The position numbers and the translations under genes were made by a program. From NCBI RefSeq assembly GCF_000255295.1, contig NC_017030.1:7600328-7664327 (forward strand): a stretch of DNA of 64,000 nucleotides. Direction: 5' to 3'. Of the stretch, positions 1 to 7,586 are shown one piece after another. The notes beneath the pieces are model-generated. The model was given only the letters and a program-made list of their open reading frames with translations, was not told the DNA's origin and ran no database searches. The stretch's first letter is position 1. The number at the start of each line of letters is the position of its first letter. The DNA is from Corallococcus coralloides DSM 2259. GTDB lineage: Bacteria > Myxococcota > Myxococcia > Myxococcales > Myxococcaceae.

Positions 1-270
1 GCTTTCCGGGGCAGACGTGCCCGCGGGAGGACCGACCTTGCGGCGCACCACGAAGCCCTTGGCGGCGACGGGCGGAGCAGCCTGCTTCGGCTTGCGCTTG
101 TCCAGGATCTTCTGGACCGCGGCGGTGGCCTGGTCATCGTCCAGGGAGGACGAGTGGCTCTTGACGTCGTAACCCAGCCCGGCGAGCTCGGTCACGACCT
201 CCTTGTTGTCGAGCTCAATCCCGTGGCTCTTGAGCTCCTTGGCGATTTCGTGAACGCGCTTCTTCGACAT
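1..270 (-). CDS. infB: Translation initiation factor IF-2, N-terminal fragment (cut by window edge)
   Basis: IF-2 is the GTPase that delivers initiator tRNA to the 30S subunit. Only the first 90 codons are inside the window; the reading frame is open to base 1. The translation starts MSKKRVHEIAKELKSHGIEL and continues through a lysine-rich stretch (ILDKRKPKQAAPP), which fits the small helical IF2_N domain followed by the basic linker seen in delta-proteobacterial IF-2. The GTPase core lies outside the window. The ATG (reverse complement of 268-270) is the only plausible start. It is the last visible gene of the rimP-nusA-ylxR-infB order found in most bacteria, 120 bp downstream of ylxR, so cotranscription is likely. 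Confidence 0.93.
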   Translation of the reverse strand, partial: MSKKRVHEIAKELKSHGIELDNKEVVTELAGLGYDVKSHSSSLDDDQATAAVQKILDKRKPKQAAPPVAAKGFVVRRKVGPPAGTSAPES

Positions 271-390
271 ACCTTGATTGGCCTTCTGCTCCGCCGACGA
301 CGAGGCCGAGCACCCTAGTCCAAAGCCGAAATTGTGTGCGAGTGGTGCTTAACAGCCACCTCTCCCCGCAACCTCTCCACCCACCCGCCC

Positions 391-687
391 TCACTCCCAA
401 GCCTGTCCGAGTGCTGACGGGTCGACCTGCCCCGCCTTGCCCCGGAAGGCCCTGCCCAGCGCCTTACGCTTGAGCGCTGCCGTCAGACAACCGGCACCGC
501 ACAGGTACGCCCCCCGCCCTGGCAGCCTCCGCCGCCTGTCCGCCACCACGCCGCCCTGGGGACCTACCACGAACCGGGTGAGTTCCGCCTGTGCCTTGCG
601 AGAACCACACCCGACGCAGGTCCTGACCGGACCTGACGCCGTGGTTTCCGTGGGATGTGTCCCGGACCGTTTGGTTGCGCGGCGCAT
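391..687 (-). CDS. ylxR: YlxR family (DUF448) RNA-binding protein
   Basis: The 98-residue product has the YlxR hallmarks: the N-terminal RTCVGCGSRK motif (about residues 22-31) and the GRGAYLC motif (about 57-63). Members are small nucleic-acid-binding proteins, and some have been linked to RNase P or to transcription control. It sits 17 bp downstream of nusA and upstream of infB, its classical place in the operon. The N-terminal 20 residues (MRRATKRSGTHPTETTASGP) are longer than in many homologues, so a slightly later start is possible. Function in this organism is inferred from the family only. Confidence 0.9.
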   Translation of the reverse strand: MRRATKRSGTHPTETTASGPVRTCVGCGSRKAQAELTRFVVGPQGGVVADRRRRLPGRGAYLCGAGCLTAALKRKALGRAFRGKAGQVDPSALGQAWE

Positions 688-704
688 CCGCCTACCCCCC
701 GTCG

Positions 705-2405
705 TTACGGTGCCTTGGCCGCTTCCACGCCCTCCGACCCGCCTGCCGATGCCAGCGCACCCCGCTCCGCGTTCAGCTCCGCGCGCAGCTTGGCTTCCTC
801 CACCAGATAATTCTCCGCCGCGCTCTTCAGCTGGCGGGCCTTCTTGATGCCCACGCCCGGCACGTCGCCCAGGCGGGTGAGGTCCTTCTCGTTCGCGATG
901 TCCTCCACCGTGCGGTAGCCGGCGAGGATGAGCTGCTCGATGGTCTTCTCACCAACGCCGCGCACGCGCGCCATGCGCTCCGGCTGGGACAGCTCGTCCG
1001 GGTGGCGGCGGGCCTCGGCCAGGCGGGCCTGCTCGCGCTCGTAGTCCATGCGCGACAGCTCCTGCTGGTCCTCCACCATGCGCTTCTTGGCCTCCTCCTG
1101 CATCGCGGCGATGCGGGTGGGGTCGATGCCGGGGATCTGCGCCAGCATCTCCGCATTGGCATCCGCGACGTCGCGCGCCTGACGGAAGCCGTGCGCGTAG
1201 AGCGTCTCCACCAGCATCTCGTTGACGCCCGGCAGGGCACCGAGCGAGCGGCTGGCGAACTCGCGCATCTCCCGCACGCGGCTCTCGCTGTTGATGTCCA
1301 GCTTCCAGCCGGTCAGCTGGGCGGCCAGGCGCACGTTCTGCCCGCGCCGGCCAATGGCCAGCGACAGCTGGTCGTCCGGGACGATGAGCTCCATGGCGTG
1401 GTTGGCCTCGTCGATGATGACGCGGCTGACCTCCGCGGGGGCCAGCGCGGAGCACACGAAGCGGGCCGGGTCTTCATCGTAAGGGACGATGTCGATCTTC
1501 TCTCCGCGCAGCTCCTGCACCACCGCCTGCACGCGGCTGCCCTTCATGCCCACGCACGCGCCCACCGGGTCCACGTCCGAGTCGCGGCTGGACACGGCGA
1601 TCTTCGCGCGGCCACCGGGCTCACGCGCCGCCGCCTCGATGACGACGATGCCCTCGGCGATTTCCGGCACCTCCATCTCGAAGAGCTTGGTGAGCAGGTT
1701 CACGGACGCGCGCGACAGGACGATCTGCGGGCCCTTGGACTCGCGCAGCACGTCCAGCACGTACGCCTGGACGCGGTCGCCCGGACGGTAGGTCTCACGC
1801 GGGACCTGCTCGCGGACCGGCAGCACGGCCTCCGCGCGGCCCAGGTCCACCACGATGTTGCCGCGCTCGAACCGGCGGGCGATGCCGGTGACGATCTCGT
1901 TCTTGCGGTCCTTGTACTCGTTGAAGACGTTCTCGCGCTCGGCGTCGCGGGTGCGCTGCAGGATGACCTGCTTGGCCGTCTGCGCGGCGATGCGGCCGAA
2001 GCCGCGGCGGAAGGTCTTCAGCCGGAGGATGTCGCCGTACTGGTCGTCCTGGGCCTTGGCCTCCGCGGCGTCCTCGTCCCGGTAGAAGATCTGGAAGACG
2101 AGCTCGTCGCCGGGCTCCACTTCCATGCCCTTCTTGTGGGCCTCGTCCATGGTGATCTGGTTCACCGCCTGGACGGGGTCGGTGATCTCCGCGACCACGG
2201 TGATGGCCTGGAAGAGCTCCACGACGCCCTTCTCCGGGTCGTACTTGGCCTCCAGGTTGCGGTCCTGGCCAAAGTGCTTCTTGGCCGCGGTGTTCATCGC
2301 GTCCTCGAGGGTGGCAATGAGCACGGCCCGTTCGATGCCCTTGTCCTTGGCGACCTGATCCAGGACGAGGTTGAGGTTGACGGCCGGGTTGGCGGGCGTG
2401 GGCAT
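705..2405 (-). CDS. nusA: Transcription termination/antitermination factor NusA
   Basis: NusA binds RNA polymerase and nascent RNA and modulates pausing, termination and antitermination. The 566-residue product shows the expected order: N-terminal RNAP-binding domain (1 to about 150), S1 domain (about 170-235), KH1 (GMKG at 287-290) and KH2 (GRRG at 352-355), then two helix-hairpin-helix-rich repeats (about 390-430 and 480-530). An acidic insertion near residues 108-125 lies in the N-terminal domain. The frame continues upstream of 2405, but [17 protein letters not shown] matches the family start, so the longer version is rejected. It lies 70 bp downstream of rimP. Confidence 0.97.
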   Translation of the reverse strand: MPTPANPAVNLNLVLDQVAKDKGIERAVLIATLEDAMNTAAKKHFGQDRNLEAKYDPEKGVVELFQAITVVAEITDPVQAVNQITMDEAHKKGMEVEPGDELVFQIFYRDEDAAEAKAQDDQYGDILRLKTFRRGFGRIAAQTAKQVILQRTRDAERENVFNEYKDRKNEIVTGIARRFERGNIVVDLGRAEAVLPVREQVPRETYRPGDRVQAYVLDVLRESKGPQIVLSRASVNLLTKLFEMEVPEIAEGIVVIEAAAREPGGRAKIAVSSRDSDVDPVGACVGMKGSRVQAVVQELRGEKIDIVPYDEDPARFVCSALAPAEVSRVIIDEANHAMELIVPDDQLSLAIGRRGQNVRLAAQLTGWKLDINSESRVREMREFASRSLGALPGVNEMLVETLYAHGFRQARDVADANAEMLAQIPGIDPTRIAAMQEEAKKRMVEDQQELSRMDYEREQARLAEARRHPDELSQPERMARVRGVGEKTIEQLILAGYRTVEDIANEKDLTRLGDVPGVGIKKARQLKSAAENYLVEEAKLRAELNAERGALASAGGSEGVEAAKAP

Positions 2406-2475
2406 GGCTGTGTCTTCTCCGAAAATGGGTCCACGGGCGGCCCTGGCGCGAACAGGGTCCCCTGTATGTCGACGT

Positions 2476-2961
2476 CTAGAACTCGAACTCCAGATGGGCC
2501 TTGGCGATGTCCTTGAAGGGGATGATGAAGGCACCGCCCCCTTCCACGTCCACGGAGATGGCGTCGGCCGCCACTCCGATGAGCGTGCCGCTGAAGTTCT
2601 TCCGCGGCGGGTCACCCAGCGGGCCAAAGGTCTTCACCTTGACCTTCTGCCCCTTCACCCGTTCGAAGTGCGCCGGCTTCTTCAGGGGCCGGTTCACACC
2701 GGGGCTGGACACCTCCAGGTTGTATTCCTGGGGGATGAAGTCCTCCACGTCGAGCACCGGATCCACCGCGCGCGACACCTGGGAGCACTCGTCCAGTCCC
2801 ACCCGGCCACCGGGCTTGTCGATGAACAGCCGCAACACCCAGCCCTCGCGCTCGCGGACGTACTCCACGTCCAGGAGCTCCAGGCCTTCGTTCGCCACGA
2901 TGGGGTCCAGCAGCGCCGCTGCCTTCTCCTCCACCGTCTGTTTGATGTTCTTCGACTCCAT
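2476..2961 (-). CDS. rimP: Ribosome maturation factor RimP
   Basis: RimP acts in late assembly of the 30S subunit. The 161-residue product contains the family segments LLDVEYVREREGWVLRLFID (about 30-49), CSQVSRAVDPVLD (about 60-72) and the YNLEVSSPGVNRPL loop, then a C-terminal SH3-like domain. I chose the ATG giving MESKNIKQTVEEKAA; an in-frame extension of 42 residues to 3087 lacks family similarity. It is the first gene of the rimP-nusA-ylxR-infB operon. A large inverted repeat at 3064-3096 lies about 100 bp upstream and could be in its leader. Confidence 0.95.
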   Translation of the reverse strand: MESKNIKQTVEEKAAALLDPIVANEGLELLDVEYVREREGWVLRLFIDKPGGRVGLDECSQVSRAVDPVLDVEDFIPQEYNLEVSSPGVNRPLKKPAHFERVKGQKVKVKTFGPLGDPPRKNFSGTLIGVAADAISVDVEGGGAFIIPFKDIAKAHLEFEF

Positions 2962-3063
2962 GGCCAGGAAACAGGTCTCCAAAAACGCGAAAAGCGGGCA
3001 CGGCGGCCCACTTTTCGAATGTGATGCGTCGAAAAATGTCGGGGCGTCCCGTAACACACGCCC

Positions 3064-3096
3064 CCTCGGGGTGTAAAGGAAGGACACACCCCGAGG
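3064..3096. promoter_or_regulatory. 11-bp inverted repeat in the rimP/amidase divergent region
   Basis: Arm CCTCGGGGTGT (3064-3074) is repeated inverted as ACACCCCGAGG (3086-3096) with an 11-base purine-rich spacer. It lies in the 211-bp region between divergent rimP and the amidase gene. It could be a hairpin in the rimP-nusA leader RNA or an operator. No T-tract follows on either strand, so a plain terminator is less likely. Confidence 0.5.
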
Positions 3097-3155
3097 CGCC
3101 GGCTCAAACGCCCCCCGGGATTGAAGGATTCCCAGGGGTTCCGAGTGACGCCGGT

Positions 3156-3169
3156 GGCGTTATAACGCC
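3156..3169 (+). promoter_or_regulatory. Palindromic -10-like element immediately upstream of the amidase start
   Basis: GGCGTTATAACGCC is a perfect 14-bp palindrome. Its core TATAAC (3161-3166) matches the -10 consensus at five of six positions and places the expected transcription start at 3173, the A of the ATG. No Shine-Dalgarno sequence lies between it and the ATG, so the mRNA may be leaderless. A good -35 is not evident. Confidence 0.45.
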
Positions 3170-3172
3170 CCC

Positions 3173-3976
3173 ATGCACCTCATCGCCGCCGCACAGATGG
3201 TGTCCACCGCGGACAAGGCCCACAACCTGGATGTGGCCACGCGCCTCGTGCGCCAGGCCGCCTCCCTGGGTGCCCACCTGGTGGGCCTGCCGGAGAACTT
3301 CTCCTGGATGGGCCCGGAGCCCGAGCGCCCCTCCGCTGCGGAAGCCCTGGACGGCCCCACCCTGAGCCGGATGGCGGAGCTGGCCCGGGGGACGAAGACG
3401 ACGCTCCTGGCCGGCTCCATCCTGGAGGAGGGGGCGCCCGGCGGCCGGCTCTACAACACCAGCGTCCTGTTCGGCCCGGACGGCGCCCGGCTGGCCGTCT
3501 ACCGGAAGATGCACCTGTTCGACGTGGAGGTGGGAGACGGTGCCACCTACCAGGAGTCCGCGGCGGTGGCGCCGGGGACGGAGGTGGTGGCGGCGGACAC
3601 GGTGGTGGGCCGGCTGGGCATGAGCGTCTGCTACGACCTGCGCTTCCCGGAGCTGTACCGGCGGCTGTCGAAGGACGGGGCGACGCTGCTCGCGGTGCCG
3701 GCGGCCTTCACGATGATGACGGGCAAGGACCACTGGGAGGTGCTGCTGCGCGCCCGGGCCATTGAGAACCAGGCGTACGTGCTGGCACCGGCCCAGGGCG
3801 GGCGGCACTCCGCGCAGCGGCTGACGTACGGCCACGCGATGGTGGTGGACCCGTGGGGGCTGGTGACGGCGCGGGCCTCCGAGGGCGAGGGCCTGGCGAT
3901 TGCGCCGGTGGACCCGGAGCTCCAGGCACGCATCCGGCGGAATTTGCCGTGCCTGGCGCACAGGCGGCTGGACTAG
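3173..3976 (+). CDS. Carbon-nitrogen hydrolase (nitrilase superfamily, Nit1-like omega-amidase/deaminated glutathione amidase)
   Basis: The 267-residue product has the nitrilase-superfamily catalytic triad in place: Glu41 (LPENF), Lys112 (YRKMHLFD) and Cys153 (SVCYDLRFPELYR). The YRKMHLFDV and CYDLRFPELYR motifs are typical of the Nit branch, whose known role is hydrolysis of deaminated glutathione or similar omega-amides as metabolite repair. It is expected to be cytosolic; no signal peptide is visible. The ATG at 3173 is preceded by TATAAC at leaderless spacing rather than by a ribosome-binding site. The exact substrate cannot be read from sequence. Confidence 0.92.
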   Translation: MHLIAAAQMVSTADKAHNLDVATRLVRQAASLGAHLVGLPENFSWMGPEPERPSAAEALDGPTLSRMAELARGTKTTLLAGSILEEGAPGGRLYNTSVLFGPDGARLAVYRKMHLFDVEVGDGATYQESAAVAPGTEVVAADTVVGRLGMSVCYDLRFPELYRRLSKDGATLLAVPAAFTMMTGKDHWEVLLRARAIENQAYVLAPAQGGRHSAQRLTYGHAMVVDPWGLVTARASEGEGLAIAPVDPELQARIRRNLPCLAHRRLD

Positions 3977-4061
3977 GCGGGCGAGAGTGAACGGGAGGGG
4001 GGCGGGAGGCCCCTCCAGCGCGGCGTTTGCGGGTAGAGTGGTTTTCAGGAAGACCCCTCTG

Positions 4062-4517
4062 GTGAACGGACGACGCTGGCCTCCCCTGCTTTTCGCGGTC
4101 GCACTCATGGCCCTTCCTCCCGGCTGTACCGCCGATGAGAAGCCTCGCGGGCCCACCGAGGCGCCCCTGCCGCCCCCTGTGCCCCGCGCGCACCTGCGGG
4201 AGCTGACGGGGGACGTGCAGATCAAGCGCGCGGTGGCGGATGAATGGAGCCCCGCGCGGGACGAGCTGCCCCTCTACGAAAACGACAAGGTCCGCACCGA
4301 GGCCGGAGCCAGCGCGCAGGTCGTGTTCGCCAACGGCAGCACGCTGCACCTGGGGGGCGATTCCCTGGTGGGCATCGCGGAGAGCAAGTTGCGAACGGAC
4401 GTCACCGTCCTGAGGGGACGGGTGGACGCCACCTTGGAGAAGCCGGCCACCCAGTCGCTGTCCGTCACCACCCCATCCGCCACGGTTCGTGCGGGCAGGA
4501 AGATTGAATTCCAATGA
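4062..4517 (+). CDS. FecR-domain protein, probable lipoprotein
   Basis: The 151-residue product begins with a GTG preceded by an AGGAAG ribosome-binding site at about 4047-4052. The N terminus is a signal sequence (WPPLLFAVALMALPPGC); the cysteine is a candidate lipidation site, although the -3 and -2 residues are prolines rather than the usual L/A. The rest is a FecR-type beta-structured domain (LRELTGDVQIKRA, ASAQVVFANGSTLHLGGDS, VLRGRVDATL). Free-standing FecR domains in myxobacteria are usually exported and of unknown role. It overlaps the next gene by 4 bases (ATGA), so the two are translationally coupled. Confidence 0.82.
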   Translation: MNGRRWPPLLFAVALMALPPGCTADEKPRGPTEAPLPPPVPRAHLRELTGDVQIKRAVADEWSPARDELPLYENDKVRTEAGASAQVVFANGSTLHLGGDSLVGIAESKLRTDVTVLRGRVDATLEKPATQSLSVTTPSATVRAGRKIEFQ

Positions 4518-5365
4518 AGGCCGCCCTCTGGCTCAGCGCGTGGATGGGGCTGTCCGTGGTGCCGTCAACCGCACCGACCGCCGTGGGGCGCGAACCCGCG
4601 GATGGCACGACCCTTCCCGGAGGCGGCGCCTCGGCGGCCCCGCGCAAGGCCCCCGGTACGGAGCCGCAGACGGCGCTCAAGGCGCTGGAGATGTCGCGCG
4701 CGGCGGTGAAGGCCGCGCCGAACGATGCGCGCCGCCGTGAGGCCGAGTCCCGGATGAAGGACGCGGAGGCGCACTTCCAGGCCGCGCGGTACGCGGACGC
4801 GCTGCACAAGGCGGACGAGGCCTGGGCGCTGCTCAACCCGCCCCAGCCGTCCAACTTCACGGTGGAGGTGGACCACGACGGCGGCACCACCACCGTCACC
4901 CACCGGCAGGGCCCCCCCGTCACCGTGGAGGCGCAGCACGCCACCCGCGTGCTGGCGAAGGGCGAGTCCGTGCGCGTGCAGCAGGGCACCGTGCTGCCGG
5001 AGCCGCCCGGCGCGCCGCAGCTGGCGCAGCCCGCGGACAAGGCCCGCTTCACGCTGAAGGCCACGCCCGCCGGACTGCTGGGGCCGGTGACGCTGGCGTG
5101 GACCTCCGTCGCGGGCGCCACGCGCTACGAGGTCGAGGTCGTCGCGGAAGGCGTGGAAGAGGGAGTGGCACCGGCGCCGGTGCGCACGGTGCAGGCCGCG
5201 CGGCAATGGACGTTGCCGGCGCTGCCCGCGGGCCGTTATCGCTGGACGGTGACGGCGGTGAGTCCGGAGCAGGGGCGGTCCCTGCCCTCCCAGACACGGC
5301 GCTTCGAGCTGGCCGCGGAATCGCTCGAACTCAACGTCAAGGTGAAGGACGGGTGGCAGAAGTAG
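4514..5365 (+). CDS. Exported protein with a helical repeat segment and a fibronectin-like domain
   Basis: I do not recognise a named family for this 283-residue protein. It starts with a signal-like segment (ALWLSAWMGLSVV), then a low-complexity linker, a helical segment (about 55-110: ALEMSRAAVKAAPNDARRR..., ADALHKADEAWALL), a beta-rich middle, and a C-terminal fibronectin-III-like fold (about 195-270: GPVTLAWTSVAGATRYEVEV, LPAGRYRWTVTAV). It is coupled by an ATGA overlap to the upstream FecR lipoprotein and is followed after 29 bp by the HD-GYP gene. The FecR-helix-FnIII pairing suggests an envelope-associated complex, but that is inference. Confidence 0.8.
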   Translation: MKAALWLSAWMGLSVVPSTAPTAVGREPADGTTLPGGGASAAPRKAPGTEPQTALKALEMSRAAVKAAPNDARRREAESRMKDAEAHFQAARYADALHKADEAWALLNPPQPSNFTVEVDHDGGTTTVTHRQGPPVTVEAQHATRVLAKGESVRVQQGTVLPEPPGAPQLAQPADKARFTLKATPAGLLGPVTLAWTSVAGATRYEVEVVAEGVEEGVAPAPVRTVQAARQWTLPALPAGRYRWTVTAVSPEQGRSLPSQTRRFELAAESLELNVKVKDGWQK

Positions 5366-5394
5366 CCGCCCGACCCGAGCGAGGAGCCACCGCC

Positions 5395-7113
5395 GTGCGA
5401 CTTTTCAAAGCCATCCTCCTCCTGATGCTGGTGGTCAGCATCATCCCCACGCTGATGGTGGGCTGGTTGTCGGTGTCCCATACGCGCGAGCTGCTCATCC
5501 GCGACGCGCAGGAGCTGGCTCAGGAGCGCGTGAAGCAGCTGCGGCTCAAGGCGGAGAGCTTCCTGGAGGACCCCACGGAGCGCGTGGTGGGGCTGTCCAG
5601 CGTGCCGGGCGGCTTCTTCACCCTGCCGCGCGACACGCAGCGGCTGCACATCGCGGCGGTGCTCAACCAGCGTCCGGAGTTGCTGGCGCTCACCGTGTTC
5701 GGCGCGGACCGGCAGCGGCTGCCGGGCCTGCAGGCCTTCGCGGTGCACGACATGGCGCCCAGCGGGGTGGCGGAGCACGAGGAGCGCGCGCGGGCCCTGT
5801 TGGACGGGGGGCTCACCGGGGTGCGCTACTCGGACGTGGTGGCGTCCCACGGCGGAGCTGGCGGCGGTCCGGTGGTGACGCTGGCCTTCCCCGTGGGCGA
5901 CCCGGTGCAGGGCTACATGGCCGCGGACATCACGCTCGCGGGCTTGAGGCAGATGCTGGCGCAGGAGCGCGTGGGCAGCACGGGCTTCGCGTACCTGGCG
6001 GACCGGCACGGCCGCCTGATTACGGGCGGCGGCGACCTGGGCGCGGTGGGTGACGACGTGTCGAAGCGGCTGCCCCTGGCGCACCTGCTCAAGCAGCGCG
6101 AGGGCACGCCCGACACGGAGCTGTTCCACGTGGGCAACTTCGGCGAGGGGCGCGACGCGGTGGTGTCCGCGTACTCGGTGCTGCCGGAGGCGGGCTGGGC
6201 CATCGTGTCCGAGCAGCCGGTGGAGCACGCCTACCGCCAGGTGGAGACCATGGAGCGGCGCATCCTCCTGGGCCTGGGCGGCGCCATCCTGGTGGCGCTG
6301 GTGCTGGCGGCCATCTTCTCCCGCAACCTCACGCAGCCACTGAAGACCTTCATCGCGACGTCGCTGGAGCTGGCGCGCGGCAAGTTCGGCGTGGAGGTGC
6401 ACCTGAAGCAGAAGAACGAGCTGGGGGAGCTGGCCCAGACGTTCAACTACATGAGCAAGCAGCTCATGGCCTACGACATGGAGACGCGCGGCCTCTACGA
6501 GAGCCTGGAGAAGGGCTACCTGGAGACCATCGTCGCGCTGGCCAACTCCATCGACTCCAAGGACGCGTACACGCGCGGCCACAGCCAGCGGGTGGGCGAC
6601 GTGGCGGTGGAGATTGGCAAGGAGCTGAAGCTCACCGAGCGCGAGCTGCGGCAGCTGCAGTACGGCGGCATCCTCCACGACATCGGGAAGATTGGCATCC
6701 CGGAGAACATCCTCTGCAAGCAGTCCCGGCTCACCGACCAGGAGATGTCCCTGATGCGCGAGCACCCCGCCATTGGCGACGCCATCATCGGGCCGGTGAC
6801 GTTCCTGGGTTCGGTGCGCGCGTGCGTGCGCCACCACCACGAGCGCTGGGACGGCACGGGCTACCCGGACAAGCTCAAGGGCGAGGACATTCCGATGCTC
6901 GCGCGCATCGTGGCGTGCGCGGACACCTTCGATGCGTGCACCTCCACGCGCCCCTACCAGAAGGCCATGCCGCTGGAGAAGGCGATGGAGATTTTGGACA
7001 ACCTGAGCGGCGCGCAGCTGGACCCCAAGGTGGTGCTGGCGCTGCGCGCGGTGCTGGCCCAGCGGGGCGTGCGGCTGGAAGGCCACCGGCAGCCCGTCAA
7101 GCTGGCTTCCTGA
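5395..7113 (+). CDS. Membrane HD-GYP cyclic-di-GMP phosphodiesterase with CACHE and HAMP domains
   Basis: The 572-residue product has a first membrane helix (about 5-25), a periplasmic double-CACHE-type sensor region (about 30-285), a second membrane helix (about 290-307), a HAMP region (about 308-360) and a C-terminal HD-GYP domain. The HD pair is H428-D429 in LHDIGKIGIPE and the GYP motif is at 489-491 in WDGTGYPDK, so the phosphodiesterase looks intact. HD-GYP proteins hydrolyse c-di-GMP to pGpG or GMP. The start is a GTG with GCGAGGAG upstream; longer frames to 5098 overlap the previous gene and are rejected. The sensor's ligand is unknown. Confidence 0.93.
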   Translation: MRLFKAILLLMLVVSIIPTLMVGWLSVSHTRELLIRDAQELAQERVKQLRLKAESFLEDPTERVVGLSSVPGGFFTLPRDTQRLHIAAVLNQRPELLALTVFGADRQRLPGLQAFAVHDMAPSGVAEHEERARALLDGGLTGVRYSDVVASHGGAGGGPVVTLAFPVGDPVQGYMAADITLAGLRQMLAQERVGSTGFAYLADRHGRLITGGGDLGAVGDDVSKRLPLAHLLKQREGTPDTELFHVGNFGEGRDAVVSAYSVLPEAGWAIVSEQPVEHAYRQVETMERRILLGLGGAILVALVLAAIFSRNLTQPLKTFIATSLELARGKFGVEVHLKQKNELGELAQTFNYMSKQLMAYDMETRGLYESLEKGYLETIVALANSIDSKDAYTRGHSQRVGDVAVEIGKELKLTERELRQLQYGGILHDIGKIGIPENILCKQSRLTDQEMSLMREHPAIGDAIIGPVTFLGSVRACVRHHHERWDGTGYPDKLKGEDIPMLARIVACADTFDACTSTRPYQKAMPLEKAMEILDNLSGAQLDPKVVLALRAVLAQRGVRLEGHRQPVKLAS

Positions 7114-7213
7114 AGCCCCGCTCCCCGGGCCCTTTCGCTTTCGCGGCAGGTCCCCCTCCCCGCCGGAAGGATGGTAGGGAGGGGCTGCTGCCCAAGCATT
7201 GGAAGGTGGACCG

Positions 7214-7555
7214 GTGAGCAATTTCTGGGATCGCATCAAGCCCGCGCCCAAGCCCGTCAGCGCGACGGATGCGAAGCTGTCCGCGGACGGCGAGTCACTG
7301 ACGCTGACGTGGGACGACGGCGTGACGACGACCGCCACCGCGCAGGTGCTGCGCCAGCAGTGCCCGTGCGCCGCGTGCGTGGACGAGTGGACGGCGAAGC
7401 GCACGCTGGACCCCTCGCAGGTGCCCGCGAACCTGCGCGTGCTGCAGATGCAGCCGGTGGGCAACTACGCGCTCGCGTTCGTCTTCAGCGACCAGCACAC
7501 CACGGGCATCTATCCGTGGAAGCACCTGCGCGAAATCACCCAGTCGCAGGGGTGA
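7214..7555 (+). CDS. DUF971 domain protein (gamma-butyrobetaine hydroxylase-like N-terminal domain)
   Basis: The 113-residue product carries the DUF971 pattern: a beta-strand segment (SLTLTWDDGV), then LRQQCPCAACVDEWT (a cysteine cluster at about residues 46-51), then a C-terminal GNYALAFVFSDQHTTGIYPW segment. The family is small and often near Fe-S or Mrp/ApbC genes; its role is unclear. The GTG at 7214 follows AAGGTGG and gives MSNFWDRIKP; a TTG at 7199 is a poorer start. It lies 31 bp before the kinase gene. Confidence 0.85.
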   Translation: MSNFWDRIKPAPKPVSATDAKLSADGESLTLTWDDGVTTTATAQVLRQQCPCAACVDEWTAKRTLDPSQVPANLRVLQMQPVGNYALAFVFSDQHTTGIYPWKHLREITQSQG

Positions 7556-7586
7556 AGCGCCCCACCGCGTCCTTCCGGAGGTCCCC

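Noticed and set aside
657..2516. Plus-strand open frame of 619 codons opposite nusA
   Set aside because: His/Leu/Arg-rich shadow; nusA domains are unambiguous on the minus strand.
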